Positions 11,475 through 22,751 of a stretch of 64,000 bases of DNA are shown in pieces. Both the position numbers and the translations under genes were made by a program. The DNA comes from Symsagittifera roscoffensis (taxonomy: Eukaryota > Xenacoelomorpha > Acoela > Convolutidae), in the NCBI RefSeq assembly GCF_963678635.1, contig NC_087064.1, positions 37,872,706 through 37,936,705 of the forward strand. The letters are read 5' to 3'. Numbering within the stretch: position 1 is the first letter of the stretch; every line of letters begins with the position of its first letter. Under the pieces are notes generated by a model, which was not told where the DNA came from, searched no databases, and worked only from the letters and a program-made list of their open reading frames with translations.

Positions 11475-12386
11475 GAAATGGGGTCAACAGTAAAGACTTC
11501 TGCAGGATCGATATACAGGAAATCAGACATTGCACAGGCAAAAGCTTGAAAAGACCAGACCCAGGGAGCAGGGAAAAACCCATCCGCAGAGCCGCAAAAG
11601 AAGCTTCAGAAAATAGGTTCTCCAGAAAAGCTGAAGGAAAGCAATTCCGAAGAGGAACTGCTACGACAGGTGGAGCAGGCTGATTTTGAAAACCCGTTGG
11701 ACCGTTTTCATAAAAGTCAAGCCATAGTACGTTCTAAGGACACGGAATCTGGGAGGAGGGAGAGAGAAGGCTTAAAACTCGCTAACATGAGGGCCAAACC
11801 CAACACAGGGGGTCCGAGTTTGTCGAGTGGACCAAAAACGCAAGAAGAGGTAGCACATAAAAAGACAGAAAAGAAATCGAAAACCAAAAAAGACGCAAAT
11901 AAAGAAAAGGCGAACTCAATCAGTAGTCAACCTGCTGCTGCAGTTACCACAGACAATAACACGCAATCAAGCTCAACGCCCAGAAGTAAACAGAAAACGA
12001 AACTGAAAAAGGTGGACATGTCCACTAAACCTGAGGACATTTTAGACACATTCCAGAATAGAAATCTTGCTCCGGCGGAGTGTAAAAACCTGGCAGACCA
12101 AGTAATCAGGAGGGATGTACAGAAAGTGGCGGATGAGCTAAGAGGGAAGAATAAGTCAGTGGGCGAAAGAGACGACCAATTCGAACCACCACAGGTGGCA
12201 TCAGATGACTCCAGCGTGGTAGAAACTGACGTTCGAAGAAGCTCACGGCAAAACAAGAGCAAAGAACTGCAACGCTTTGGGGATCCAGTCAAACCGTCCA
12301 TCAAGGAAATTTCAGAAGAAGATTTATCAGGGGAAGTACTCTTAAAAGCGACCTTACAAGAGTACAGAAGACGATTGACCGAGTAA
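11475..12386 (+). pseudogene. Pol tail, copy 2, with open frame 11670-12386
   Basis: This is the complete C-terminal end of the element's Pol. From 11670 an open frame of 238 codons starts MEQADFENPLDRFHKSQ, is rich in Lys, Glu, Ser and Thr, and includes EDILDTFQNRNLAPAECK and RRDVQKVADELRGKNKS. It ends with RRSSRQNKSKELQRFGDPVK and IKEISEEDL before a stop at 12384-12386. The R-S-S-R plus RFGDP motif recurs at the Pol end of the minus-strand element near 15,150, which supports the assignment. The ATG at 11670 is probably internal and not a genuine start. Confidence 0.65.
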
Positions 12387-15060
12387 AAGACATGGAATGA
12401 CAGACCTATAGAGTCGAAATTGGGGCTTCTCAAGAGACATCTCTTCAACAAAAAAATTCGAATATGTCACTCTGGACAAAGCAGTAGACTAGAATCCTAG
12501 CTGGAGGATAGAACTAGATGAAAACTGAAAGAAGAGATAATTATGAAATCTGACAATTACTGAACTTTTTAGAAACTGAGTTAAAAAAACTCTTGTTATT
12601 AAAAATTATTTATATATCAGAAAAAATTTCGCTCGAGAGGGTATTTGATACTGCTACTGCGACAGCAGTAAGATGATGTAATCATAACCTTCAGTGAGTA
12701 TTTTTTTTTATATTATTAAAATTGTCCAAGGTCATGATATCTAAGACTCTTCGTTCACAGCTGAGAGTTCAGTGTGTGTTAGGCGTAACTCGTGTCTCAC
12801 CAGCTAAAAGAAAGAGAAAACTATTAATTCAAATGACCAGAAAATACATTCTTCGAATTATCATTTAGTTTTCCAACAAGATATCTCGTAGGATATCACA
12901 GGTATATCACTCGACTTAGTCGGATAAATTTTTCGGTAACTATTGTTACGTGCAAATTAAGAAAAATAAATTCACTGAAAACAATATTCTCCCACTTTCA
13001 GTAGTCAAAACAAATGCATGATATGAAAAAAATTTTCAAAAACAAGATTAGGCTCTCATTACAGACATTCTGTTAAGTATTTTACTAAAAATTTTAACTT
13101 ATTATTTATTCAAAATTTCTAGACTAAATAATGACAGTCGATGTAACTCTGTTTCACAAAAAGTTTTAGGGGATCAAAAAATACTAAACTGTACGATACT
13201 TTGACGAAAAGTAGACGCTCTTACACTTATAACTAATAGACATGGTAGCATACCTGAGCTAAACAAAGCTAAGTAAATCCGAACTTAACATACGTCATCC
13301 AAACTCAACTCAACTCAACTGATTATACTGAATTAAACGTGAGCCCTGAATATTCCCATTGTCCTTTAACGTGTATGGAGTAGCATTAGAGTTTTTGAAA
13401 ATGATATGTTTTGAAAAAGGAAAAATAGTTTTGGTTTTTTTGGAAATCAATCCCAATTGATATACTTTTTTCTGATATAATTTTCAAAGTGGTTCATTTA
13501 GCATGTTGAACGTATTAGTTAGAAGTCATGTCATGCGTCTAATCAATTTCTGGGCCCGATTAAAATCCGCTTATACATTGGTAGCACAAAAAGAAATGTT
13601 GCGATACTTACCCGAAACGGGCATTTGGCGTTTTTTAAACCCTCATAGCTTTGAAAGTTTTTATACAACTGAAACTTTCTCTTAAAGTTGAGCTCAAGGC
13701 GTTATTAGTTTTCAGATGAAAAAAAATTGTCTGAAAAGGGCTGTTTACAAAATCGAAAGTGTTCTGGATAAAAAAAAAGCTGACAACACTTATTCCGTTA
13801 TTACTCGAAAGTCGAAACAAAAAAGGTAATTAAACAATCATATCACTAGAACTTTCTCCGCAAAAAATACTTAGAAAATGGAACACAGAAGTTTTGCCCA
13901 GAAAATAAGCCTGCGTACGAGATGCTATTAACATGCAGACTATTTTGAAGAACTATGGTAACTATAATCGAGAGAGGTGTGCAAATGTGGCTGTAATTTT
14001 AAGGAATTTTCAATCAGAAGAAAGTTCAAGAAAATTAATTTGTCTCATTTCCTTCTTTTGGATTATTATATAATTTCTTCAATGTTACCAAATAAATATT
14101 TTTAATGACGTCAACTTCCTCATAATTCCTAGCAACTTGTCTCAACTCATAATCAGCCAATCCCATTTAGAAAATTGACTTTAAAAGTTTAAGGAATTTA
14201 TTTTTTAATTCTAAACTTTGAGCAGAAATTTTTTGATTCAATGAAAATTTTGATTGCCAAAATGTCTCTGCAAAATAAAGCATTCATCTTTTCCGGAGGA
14301 AAAATTTATTTCAGGGCTTGAATAAATTTTTCTCGGCTTATCTTTGCTGTAGATTTGATCTGATCGCTCGCTTATTTCGCTCGAAAATAATTTTTCATCC
14401 GGTTTTCCTCAAAACTGGGAAAACTTTTTGAAAATTTCTGATGTAACTCGAATCTCAACTGAAAAATCTTTAATATTGTATATTACTTGATTCATTCCGA
14501 TGAATATGTGTTGCAAATGATTTTGTGTGGATGGGATAACCCCACCAGTACTGGCTCAAAACTGTAGGGTTAAAATCTAATAGTAAACTAATAAGTATCG
14601 TAGATGGACAGATTACGAGTAGAGTTGATAGATACTTTGTACTGAATGATTAGACGTGTGCAAACACCCTGAATAAAGGTGTAGAATAGATAGAGGTATG
14701 GAATAAGCACTCAGTTTCGAATAGCACTGTATCTTCTTAAGGATGTCGCGCAACTGGATAAACACACACAACAGCACCACGCTGTGATCGGTTAGATATT
14801 ATGGCCTTGAGAGAGGACATAAAACATATTGAATACATAAGCACATATGCATGAAGAACGTAGTAAACACACGCAAATTATGCGAAGTACCGAAGGCCGC
14901 ATCATGAAATTCCTCGCGGGAGGAGAAAATTTTATCCTTAAGATAAGGATTAAGTTTGGCACAGAGGTTAACGAAAAGAACTACAGGGCCAGCCTGTATT
15001 GAGAGTAAACTGTGAACCGAAGTGATGCACAAGAGTGGCGAAAAGTTTTTTTAATAGAAT
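12387..15060. other. Noncoding, no gene recognised
   Basis: AT-rich sequence with only short random frames. It contains a four-copy pentamer run, CAACT, at about 13302-13321. The part nearest 15,060 could include the 3' LTR of the minus-strand Gypsy element, but no second LTR copy was found for comparison. Confidence 0.5.
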
Positions 15061-15630
15061 TTAAGAGAATGAAGATGAATAAGCTTGATGAATAAGCTCG
15101 ATGTGCTTGTGGGGAGAAGTGAGATTGACCAACGGTATGACTGCCGAAGTCGATTGTTCGAAGGCCTGTTCCTCTACTGGTTTGACCGCGTGACGAAGAG
15201 GGTCCCCAAAAATCCTTATGGGTTTTTTGCTGCGAGCCGAAGCTCTTGTCGTATCCGAACAATCCGGAGCCTGATTGAAATCGGCATTTACAAGCGCAGC
15301 AGCGCTTTTTCCAGTTACTACGCTGGGGCGAGTTGCGGCTGAGATATATGGAGGTCTGGTGTCGGCGCATTTTGGGCGAACTGGTGATTGGCCGTCAAGG
15401 TCTCTTTCCCAAGAGACCCGTTCACTGGAGGCGACTTCCCCGGCGTCGTAGGGAGCATCTGATTGGGGGGGGGGTAGAAACTGAGATCGGGGAGGAGAAG
15501 AATTATGAGTCTCCGGATTATTGAGGTTGGCAACCGAACCATCACTAGAAGAAGAGTCGGCTGTGAGGTCGACAACTGTAGGGTCTGCTCTGGACTGAGA
15601 AGGAGGGTGGCATCTCGGATGCAAAGACAA
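15061..15630 (-). pseudogene. Pol C-terminal tail of minus-strand Gypsy
   Basis: Open for 189 codons. It is Ser/Pro/Asp-rich (VVDLTADSSSSDGSVANLNN) and then carries ARSKKPIRIFGDPLRHAVK, the same kind of tail motif as RRSSRQNK...RFGDPVK in the element at 12.3 kb. The tail is disordered-looking and of unknown role; in related elements the region lies after the integrase core. Another frame over the same bases (15318-15812) is also open but lacks these motifs. Confidence 0.6.
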
Positions 15631-15871
15631 CTGTGGTTTTGGGCTATTCGGCGTTGCGATGTTGCTATTCTATCGCACTGCGTACCGTGATTGGCTGAAA
15701 TGTCACGAAAGTTGGGATTAAGTTTTGGACAAGTGTCTTTTTTTTCGGTATTATTTTCATTTGTCTGTGATGTACCTGTTATTTGTAATCTTGATAATTG
15801 TGAATTTCGCAATTTTATACAAAAAATTATTGGAATGTCGGTCTTTATTTTTTCTGAATACTCCTACACGG

Positions 15872-16388
15872 TTAAGTTACTCGGGAAAAAAAAACTTCTA
15901 GCTTACTTGTTTTGAAGGCTCGACCCGGTTTTGGCATGACACTGAGGCGCCGGCTGTGGGACAACGCTGGAATGGTGGATTCGGAGGCATGAGAGGAGAA
16001 CCGAAGAGTGTTTCTTGTTCGCCCCGTTTTAAGTCTATTCGCAAGGGACGAGTGGCGTGTAGCGAGTTCCCTCATAATCAGGCGTCCTTCTCCAGTGGTA
16101 GATTGCGTTTCTGTTAAGCCCAAGCATTAGCGGCCTTCGCAAAATCCTCTAACGCTGTATACGGCTCGCACTCCGAAACTTTTAAGCCCAACATTGGATC
16201 GAATCTTGACGACACGTGAGGACTGGAACTAACTCGAGGAACCTTTTTTACTCCGTCTCGGCTATAGTCTTGGCTCGCGATCTGTGCAGAAGTCAGCAAG
16301 TTCCTCTCAAAACATTAAGGCAGTGTTTCATAGGTTACAATAAGATTAAATGCTTGGGAGAATTCAGTTTTCGGCTTACGACCGAAAG
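15872..16388 (-). pseudogene. Integrase C-terminal region of minus-strand Gypsy
   Basis: Two frames, 16114-16299 (LTSAQIASQDYSRDGVKK...) and 15872-16123, lie between the integrase core and the pol tail. They have no clear motif of their own, and the position alone argues for the integrase C-terminal extension. The frames are broken relative to each other. Confidence 0.4.
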
Positions 16389-16960
16389 TTAGCTCAAAAA
16401 GAGATTTCCTGAAGACAGAATGTTTAGTTTTTCTAATGTCTTCGAATATTTGTTGTAGAGTAGAGTAGGTTTTAAATTGCCAAAGTTAGGATCAAGTTTT
16501 TCAATCCGTATGATTGTCTGGATCGTACGCTGAAGAAGTTTAAGTAAGTGTTTTGTCCCTCGTGCTATACAAAATTGACTAACAAAAAGTGACGTAAGCT
16601 TAGAGAACCTATCAATTGCTGCTAGAATTAGGCTTTTCTTGTTTTTTTTAATCAACTATCGGACAGTAAATATCAAGTTCCAATTCTTGGTTAGGGTCCA
16701 ACTCTGGTTGCGGCTTACAAGCATAAGACTTTGAAGTCGACTTTAGGTTCTTCCAAAAAGGGTACTTTGTTCGAAATTGGCAAGTTTTGATGAAAAAGCC
16801 ACCAGATATACTCGGAGGCAGACATCATCGCCTCTTGACCGGGATGCGAGCAGTGAAGACGTGCTAGAACGTCCGAACGAAGCTGTTCGGATATCGCCAA
16901 ATTTTTGTCGAATATCACACAGTTGTTGACCACCGCTGCCTTGCTCCAGAATTGCACCAT
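16389..16960 (-). pseudogene. Integrase zinc finger and catalytic core, minus-strand Gypsy
   Basis: The frame at 16960-16715 reads SEQLRSDVLARLHCSHPGQEA and then MMSASEYIWW, the HHCC-type start of integrase (His-x-x-His-Pro-Gly). The frame at 16655-16389 reads SLILAAIDRFSKLTSLFVSQ, the strand with the first catalytic Asp region. The second Asp and the Glu were not located with confidence. Several frame changes occur between the two pieces. Confidence 0.65.
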
Positions 16961-17428
16961 GTAAGCGCCCAGTTTATTGAATGAGGATACGTCCTTTTGA
17001 TGATAGCTTGTAGCATTGGGCCCAGAGACTGTTCCTCCTCCGTCAGTTTGGCCTATAGATCAGCGTCGAAGAGGCCAGGTAAACCCACAAGATTCTACTT
17101 GCTTCGGTTGATTAAGGGTTTTCATGTTATCGATAGCAAACACCCCACCTTGGCAGACGCTTGAATCCGTGCTCGTTTGGCAAGACGCTTACGTTTGAGG
17201 CTTTCGATAAACTTGACCAGCCCCTACTTTAAGATAACTGAGCAGGCTGCCACAAAGAGGTCACGTGAGGCACTTTCTCGGGTCTTTAATCGATTGCGAA
17301 TGAGGTCGACCCTGATCCCTCGGGAAAAAGCACGAGAGCGAAGTGATCTTGGAACAGCAGTAGGCCGCATTGGGCTGGGGCGAGGAAAAATGGGAGAAGT
17401 TGACGAGAACGTCTCGACAAATGTTTGA
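16961..17428 (-). pseudogene. RNase H to integrase linker, minus-strand Gypsy
   Basis: On the minus strand several short frames, for example GGVFAIDNMKTLNQPKQ and LTEEEQSLGPMLQ, lead into the integrase zinc finger. GC content is above background. The Arg-rich plus-strand frame 17177-17428 is the reverse of this sequence and is not taken as a gene. Confidence 0.4.
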
Positions 17429-17989
17429 AGATGGTTCTGCTCGAGGGTGTTATTCAGTTTAAGAAAGTATTCATTGCATCATTAATTTGAAGATTATTAA
17501 CATTAGTTTTAGAGCAAGTGAATGATAGGTGATCAGGTCAGAGACAATGATTTGTCTAGCGTTTTTCGATATTTACGATTTCTAATTTGCATACCTATCT
17601 GTGACTGGCTCAAAGCTCTCACGCATAATTCATTGCCCTCTAGCGGCCAGCGAAGAGAGAATTTATTTTGAATAATGCAAGTTGATTGGTCGAGAGAGAA
17701 ATTAAGCGACTCGTTGCACTCTATATTAAAAGCCCGATTGTGATTGGCCGAGTTTCGAATCGAAAATAGTGCCGCTCCCTTGCGCACGAGTACGGGCACG
17801 AGAACGCTCTGCACAGTTTACAGCTTCGCTTGAGAGGAACGAGATTTGACCTGAATCATAACTATAGGCTGTGATCGATTTATGGAATCTCTATTCCAAA
17901 TGACCGGTATTAGCGGAAAATGAAATTATCCTCACCCTGTTGTTGATGAGCGAGCCGTTATTAATGAAATTAACAGCCTTATTTAAAGC
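17429..17989. other. Noncoding segment inside the minus-strand pol
   Basis: No RNase H or integrase sequence could be read here, although pol continues on both sides. On the plus strand it contains TTGATTGGTCGAG, TATATTAAAAG and GTGATTGGCCGAG, that is, two ATTGG boxes around a TATA-like motif. This could be an inserted promoter-bearing repeat or LTR piece. No flanking duplication was found. Confidence 0.35.
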
Positions 17990-18270
17990 TTTGGTTGATT
18001 TGATGACAAAAGTTCGTCGTAACTAGAAGGCTTAGGTGCTGCGATTTTAGGGTGGCCAGACATATAGTCCACAATTCCCATAGTCACCCCTGCGACATGA
18101 TTAACCTCAAAATTGAAAGATAGAAGACGATCCGCCCAGCGGATAAACCGTGATTGGTAAAACTTGATACCAAAGTGCTCCTTAAGAGCCGAGATAAAAG
18201 CGTTAGGACAGCTAATCTAAAGGAACGTGCGAAAGACCACACGATAGCAAATAACTGAAGTTCGTTCTTA
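17990..18270 (-). pseudogene. RNase H of minus-strand Gypsy
   Basis: The minus strand reads NELQLFAIVWSFARSFRLA, then in a shifted frame IRWADRLLSFNFEVNHVAG and TMGIVDYMSGHP. These are the Glu helix and the end of Ty3/Gypsy RNase H. The upstream part of the domain is separated from RT by the repeat inserted at 18270. Confidence 0.65.
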
Positions 18271-19360
18271 CTCTATCTATGCGATCTTATGTCCTTAATT
18301 TAGCAACTGAATCGCAAGACGTCGTGCCGCAGTTTGCGACTTCATATTAACATATGTACGACTTTCGTGACTTTCCAGACTTTCGAGATAGTACCTCGCG
18401 GCATTCCGCGACCAGAATATGGTATAAACAGTGTTCCGCGACCCATATCGCGGCTGTCACAGCATTGGATTCAGATTTTTCCAAGTTAATAACCATGTTC
18501 AATTTGATGTCCATATTTTGCAAAAAAAAAATTCTGAATCCTTTTAAGTATTTCGCAAAGAAGGCGTGTAATATGTATATCCATACATGCTTCAGAGAGG
18601 TACTAAACCCATCCTTATTCGACCAAAACTTATGTGGCCGCGAACATGACTATGGCCAAAATTTTCTAAAACAGATCTGAAATAATCTTTTTCAGATCTA
18701 AATTTCAGATCTGAAATAGGTTGTTAAATGTTAAAATAACGCTTGGATACTTAAGGATTGGTTATTTCAGATCTAGTTTCAGGTCTGAAAATTTCTTTTT
18801 CTTGATTATTTCAGATCTGAAAAAACGTATTTCAGATCTAATTTCAGATCTGAAGTTATGTTTTTTTTTGGTTATTTCAGATGTGAAAAAATCAATGATT
18901 CGGACTCAATTTTTGCTATTTTTGTTATAGCTTCTGCTAGCTACTAGCAGGTACTCAGCATAGTCTCACGAGACTGGCGAAGTATGTTCCACCAATCATG
19001 AGATAAATATTGGAAACGCATAATGGAAATCAAAATATGTACAGGCTTTTTAACAGTTTTTGAAGACTTTTTAACACAGTTGAACAAGAAATTTAGTTCG
19101 AAAAAAAAACTGTTTGTGACAATGTTCCGAAGTTTTTCTGACCGCTAGTTAATCTAAACATAATTGTGTATTGCAAAAACATCAAAAAATAAAAACTCAA
19201 AGCCCAAAAATTATAATTTGATCTGAAATTCTGTTTTTCAAGGTTATTTCAGAACTGAATTTTTCCATTTCAGATCCAAATTTCAGATGTGAAATTTGTA
19301 TATTCTTTTCAAGATCTGAAACAAAGAATTTCAGATCTGAGAATCAACTTATGTAAGAAT
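18270..19360 (+). repeat. Palindrome-rich dispersed repeat, copy 1
   Basis: Homologous to 23395-24738. The shared sequence starts at ACTCTATCTATGCGATC in both. It has a GC-richer head (CGCGGCATTCCGCG, TCGCGG) and a long body with many versions of the palindrome TTTCAGATCTGAAA, perfect near 18712 and 18811. It lies between the RT and RNase H parts of the minus-strand Gypsy, so it inserted after that element. It lacks the CCCGTACCCA motif seen in copy 2, having a 16-17 base gap at that point (near 18660). No coding frame is convincing. Confidence 0.75.
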
Positions 19361-19607
19361 GGTATAGATTTAGAATTTTTGCTATTACTTCTAGAATCTT
19401 AAGAAAAGCTCCGTTTTGCTCTTTCCCATAAGCAGGATTGCTTGATGCATGCCTTCAATGACACCCGGTTTTGTGATGTAAGTTTAAGTAGGTCCGGTAT
19501 GAAGCGCTGCAAGTGGTCCGGTATGAAACGCTCCGGTATGAAACGCTGCAAGTTACTTTAATGATCGAGGAGGTTATAGGTCCTTGATAAAATCCATCTT
19601 GGAAAAC
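19361..19607. repeat. Short minisatellite and flanking noncoding sequence
   Basis: Three close copies of GTCCGGTATGAARCGCT lie at about 19492-19553, with CTGCAAGT between some of them. They separate the palindrome-rich repeat from the end of the RT fragment. Confidence 0.55.
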
Positions 19608-20371
19608 TTAGCCATTTTCATCGATTTCATAACCTAAACAAACAACTTGATTCACAGAAAGTTCGCACTTACTATATTTTAACGCCCATCCTTTTTCGCA
19701 CAAGCGTCGCATCACCTTGTCAACAAGCAGATTATGATCGTAAACATCCCCTTGTGTCACGATCAGCATATCATCCAGGTAACAGATCACCCCATCCAGA
19801 TCAATGAGTGTACACTCAGCGGCCTTTTGGAATGGGCATGTCTGTGAATACATAGAACCCCCGTCTTGAACCTATAAGTACCGGTTGCCTCTCCACATAA
19901 GATGCTGAAATTACAATGACTGCTAGTTAGATCAGAAATAGGTAATTGAAATAAAAGTTATCTGAGGTCTACCGATGTGAACTACACTTGTCCCGGAACA
20001 TCCTTAGTAATGATCTGAGCTGCGGAATCAATGAGTTCAAGCATTTTAAGCATCTGGTACTCGTTCTTCTCGATTTGGGCGTTCTTAGGCTTCGCGTTTA
20101 GGGTTAACTTAATTGAATTATCTTTCTTTGGAGTTGAGACTTTGGGGGCAGTAAAATGGACGGTCGTACAATTTTCAAGATTTTCTATATGTTTGTCTTT
20201 TACTAGAATTTTGATCTCCTGCGCCACCCCATTTTGGATATATATAGGGCTTTTTCGGCCTTTAACTTGACGAGGGATTATACCTTGAAGTTGGTAATAA
20301 TCTAATGGCTCTTTGACCGGCCCAAACTGTTGAAAACATGAGCGTACCTTTTGGCGAAGTGGTTTCACCAA
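19608..20371 (-). pseudogene. Reverse transcriptase of minus-strand Gypsy
   Basis: The upstream piece (20371-19982) contains YQLQGIIPRQVKGRKSP and LNAKPKNAQIEKNEYQM, the fingers region before the catalytic Asp. The second piece (19853-19608) reads DGVICYLDDMLIVTQGD and then LKYSKCELSVNQVVCLGYEI, the YLDD active-site motif and following strand of Ty3/Gypsy RT. Between them (19854-19981) the frame is broken. The RT is therefore recognisable but inactive. Confidence 0.75.
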
Positions 20372-20419
20372 TACTCCAGAATTGCCTCCTTAGTTAGAAA
20401 ATCACTTTCTATCCTCTTT

Positions 20420-20917
20420 GTTTGGGCATGCAAATTCAAACCAAGCATGTTATGAGTTCAATTTTCTGACACCAAGAAGGACGCGGCACTCACCTTCAAT
20501 CCGTTGGACGAAAGTGGGATTATGATCGCACCAGGCTTTTTGCTACAGTCCACATAAATGGTGTTTAGCGAGAATCGCGCGACATCTTTAAAGATGAGAT
20601 TAGGGTTCTTTTGAAGAAGGAGGTTAGCGTACATTGGTTGAGAAATGACACGGGACTACTCGTGTCGACAGTGGCGTAAAAAAAACTCTGGCACGAACGT
20701 AGTTTTATGCTGAGGCTTCGTGATTTACCAGACTGGGACTGAGGAAGCACGATGATGTTTGTTTTATCACGTCCTTAACCATGATTACGTCGTGTTCCTG
20801 TTCGCTATCATAATCAACATCATTAAAACTACTTTCCACTATGGTAGACGAAGAGGTCTGATTTTCGTCCTCATGCACAAGATTAACTCTTTGCAAGTAA
20901 CCTCCCTCGCGGTGCAC
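20420..20917 (-). pseudogene. Aspartic protease region of minus-strand Gypsy
   Basis: Contains FYATVDTSSPVSFLNQ, in which DTSS matches the retroviral-type protease active site D-[TS]-[GS], and downstream KPGAIIIPLSSNGLKVSAAS. The preceding frame (20917-20705) is acidic (SSTIVESSFNDVDYDSEQEHD) and may be the Gag-Pol linker. Frames change between the pieces. The assignment rests on the active-site motif and on its place just before RT. Confidence 0.5.
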
Positions 20918-21301
20918 CGAAGGTCGTCTCTACGACAGTGGGAAAAAAACATCTAAACACACTAACAATTAAATCAATGGTGGGAAAAACACGTTTTTTA
21001 AAGCTTGGTAAAGTTGGGAGACAGTTCAGAAAAAAATTTTTGGGTAATGACTGCGTTTAGTTTTAAGGAGCGGAGACTTTTAAAATTATGTCATTTTTGA
21101 TTAATCTTTGATAGGAATGTTAAATTTACTATTGACTTCTCTTGTACTATTGACTTCTTTTATTGCAAAAGTCCGTTTAATTGATTTTAATCGATTTTGA
21201 ATACATTAAATAAAAGTGTTACCATTTGATGATATAGTTATTATGGTCAAGTAAACAGTGTAATAGTTTGTCAAATTTAACTTCATAATTGACTATTTTT
21301 G
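20918..21301. other. Region upstream of the PPT2-like gene
   Basis: AT-rich, no coding frame. It should contain the promoter of the gene starting at 21302. No clear TATA box or initiator could be chosen. TACTATTGACTTCT is present twice near 21128-21160. Confidence 0.4.
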
Positions 21302-22751
21302 ATGTCGACAGTGATGCACATTTTTTCTCTGATCTTTTTCTCGTCGTTTTTAGTGTTATCTCAACATTACAGACCTCTCGTATTGATTCATGGCCTTAGT
21401 GGTAACTACACTGTATTCGACACTCTTGTTTCCAGAGTAAAAAAGGACTTTCCCGGGATTCAAACTTTCTCACTTGATGCATTCAACAACGAATTCAGTT
21501 TGATCACGCTGCAACGACAGGTACAAGAATGATAAGTGGGGTCCTCGATTTTAGATGAAACTCTTGTGAGCTTAAATAAAAGATGAGTTCTGCAATATTC
21601 CAGTGACTCTCAAGCTTGACTTTTTGTGCGATTTTATGTCAACTTCAGTTGCGTTTCATCTTGCATGTCAAATTTCTAATTATTTGCATCATAGAAGATG
21701 CAGCTTAAGGGAAAAGTATGAATATCAGGTTTAATTTTAAATACTCAAATATCATTCACGCATCCATACAGATTCCGACGTTTAGTCACCTGGTGTTCAA
21801 TATCTCGCAACAGTTCGGTGACGTCACTCTCTTGGGGTACTCTCAAGGGGGACTTGTGGCCAGGGGGGTCGCGGAGGAGAGTGACAATTGGAACATCCAC
21901 ACTGTGCTCTCCATGTCCGCGCCACGTTCGTTTTTCTCGCATGAAAATATCGACCATCTTTTTCAAAAAAAATAGTATCAGCTCAGATATTATAATTGAA
22001 CGGGAAATTTTTTTGCGAAGAAATGATACAGAGGTTATCCTGACACAATCTTTTCAAAACGGTTATGATAAATTGAATTTTAACTAATTACTTTCATTAT
22101 AAGGTTAAGTTTGCCAAATGTTATGATAAGGTTGTTTATATTTTGTTATTTTTGTTTTCTCAAATTATTATTGCTTAAGTTTGTTCTAATCTTTGGAAAT
22201 TGTACATCCTTTCAACAGCAGAGATAAAACTACTGAACATTTTGATTTGATAATTTTCAGTAGCCGGTGAATTTGGACCACCTGGTCAGCAGAGTATTTT
22301 TTTCCCTGTCAAAAACGACAACGTATGGAAACTCTGCTATACTCTGGAATACCAAAACATCTCTGGTTGCAACCAATGGAAAGATCCCTACCATATACCA
22401 GAGTATTTACAGCATTCGGAGCTACTGCCATATTTGGACAACGAGATAACTCACTCGTCATCGCAACGATACAAGTCGAACTACGAGCATATCGAACGAC
22501 TCGTTCTGATTGGTGGACCTGACGATGGCGTCATAGTTCCATGGCAGTCGGCTCAATTTGGGTTCTACGACTCAAATTTGGATGTTGTTCCTATGAATGG
22601 CCAAAAGTTTTTCCAAGAAAACTGGTTTGGTCTGAAAACTTTGAACGACGAAGGCCGAATTAAGTATTGTACCCTAGCGAATGTACATCATGGTCTGTGG
22701 CCAATCAATGAAAATGTGTATGAAATGTGCATTAAGCCTTATTTAGTGTGA
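21302..22751 (+). CDS. PPT2: Palmitoyl-protein thioesterase 2-like, three exons
   Basis: PPT2-type enzymes are lysosomal alpha/beta hydrolases that cleave thioesters such as S-acyl groups. Proposed exons are 21302-21520, 21772-21925 and 22261-22751 (stop at 22749-22751), giving about 287 residues against roughly 300 in known PPT2. Introns are GT-AG (donors GTACAA and GTTCGT; acceptors ATACAG and TTTCAG) with phases 0 and 1. A hydrophobic start MHIFSLIFFSSFLVLSQ looks like a signal peptide; ATG 21302 and ATG 21314 are both in frame. Motifs seen are PLVLIHGLSG (oxyanion region), GYSQGG with nucleophile Ser about residue 97, IGGPDDGVIVPWQS with the catalytic Asp, and NVHHGLWP with the His. The second donor is weak, so that junction is the least certain. 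AATAAA at 23127 could be a poly(A) signal. The frame is intact, so the gene may be functional. Confidence 0.88.

Larger units (their letters stand above)
1015..12386 (+). mobile_element. Degenerate Ty3/Gypsy pol with amplified 3' half
   Basis: Domains keep normal Ty3/Gypsy order: RNase H (1015-1330), linker (1331-2340), integrase zinc finger and core start (2341-2721), then repeated copies of the integrase 3' part plus a charged C-terminal extension, and finally a pol tail with the RRSSRQNK and RFGDPVK motifs. Many stops and frameshifts show it is dead. No LTR, gag, protease or RT was found at the left edge, so this is a 5'-truncated element or one that starts outside the window. The amplified part is described separately. 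Confidence 0.7.
15061..20917 (-). mobile_element. Interrupted Ty3/Gypsy element, minus strand
   Basis: Reading from high to low coordinates: protease (about 20720-20420), RT (20371-19608), RNase H (18270-17990), linker (17428-16965), integrase zinc finger (16960-16715), core (16655-16389) and pol tail (to 15061). The order is that of Ty3/Gypsy Pol. A 1.1-kb palindrome-rich repeat sits between RT and RNase H, and a noncoding stretch sits at 17429-17989. GC content is higher than in the surroundings in several pieces, and the frames are longer than in the first Gypsy element, so it is probably younger. No gag or LTRs were recognised. Confidence 0.75.

Noticed and set aside
15085-15524. Plus-strand frames in the GC-rich stretch
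   Set aside because: The minus strand carries the recognisable pol tail motif (RSKKPIRIFGDP) over the same bases.
17177-17428. Arg-rich plus-strand frame
   Set aside because: It is the reverse of the linker of the minus-strand Gypsy pol; it has no motif and no transcript features.
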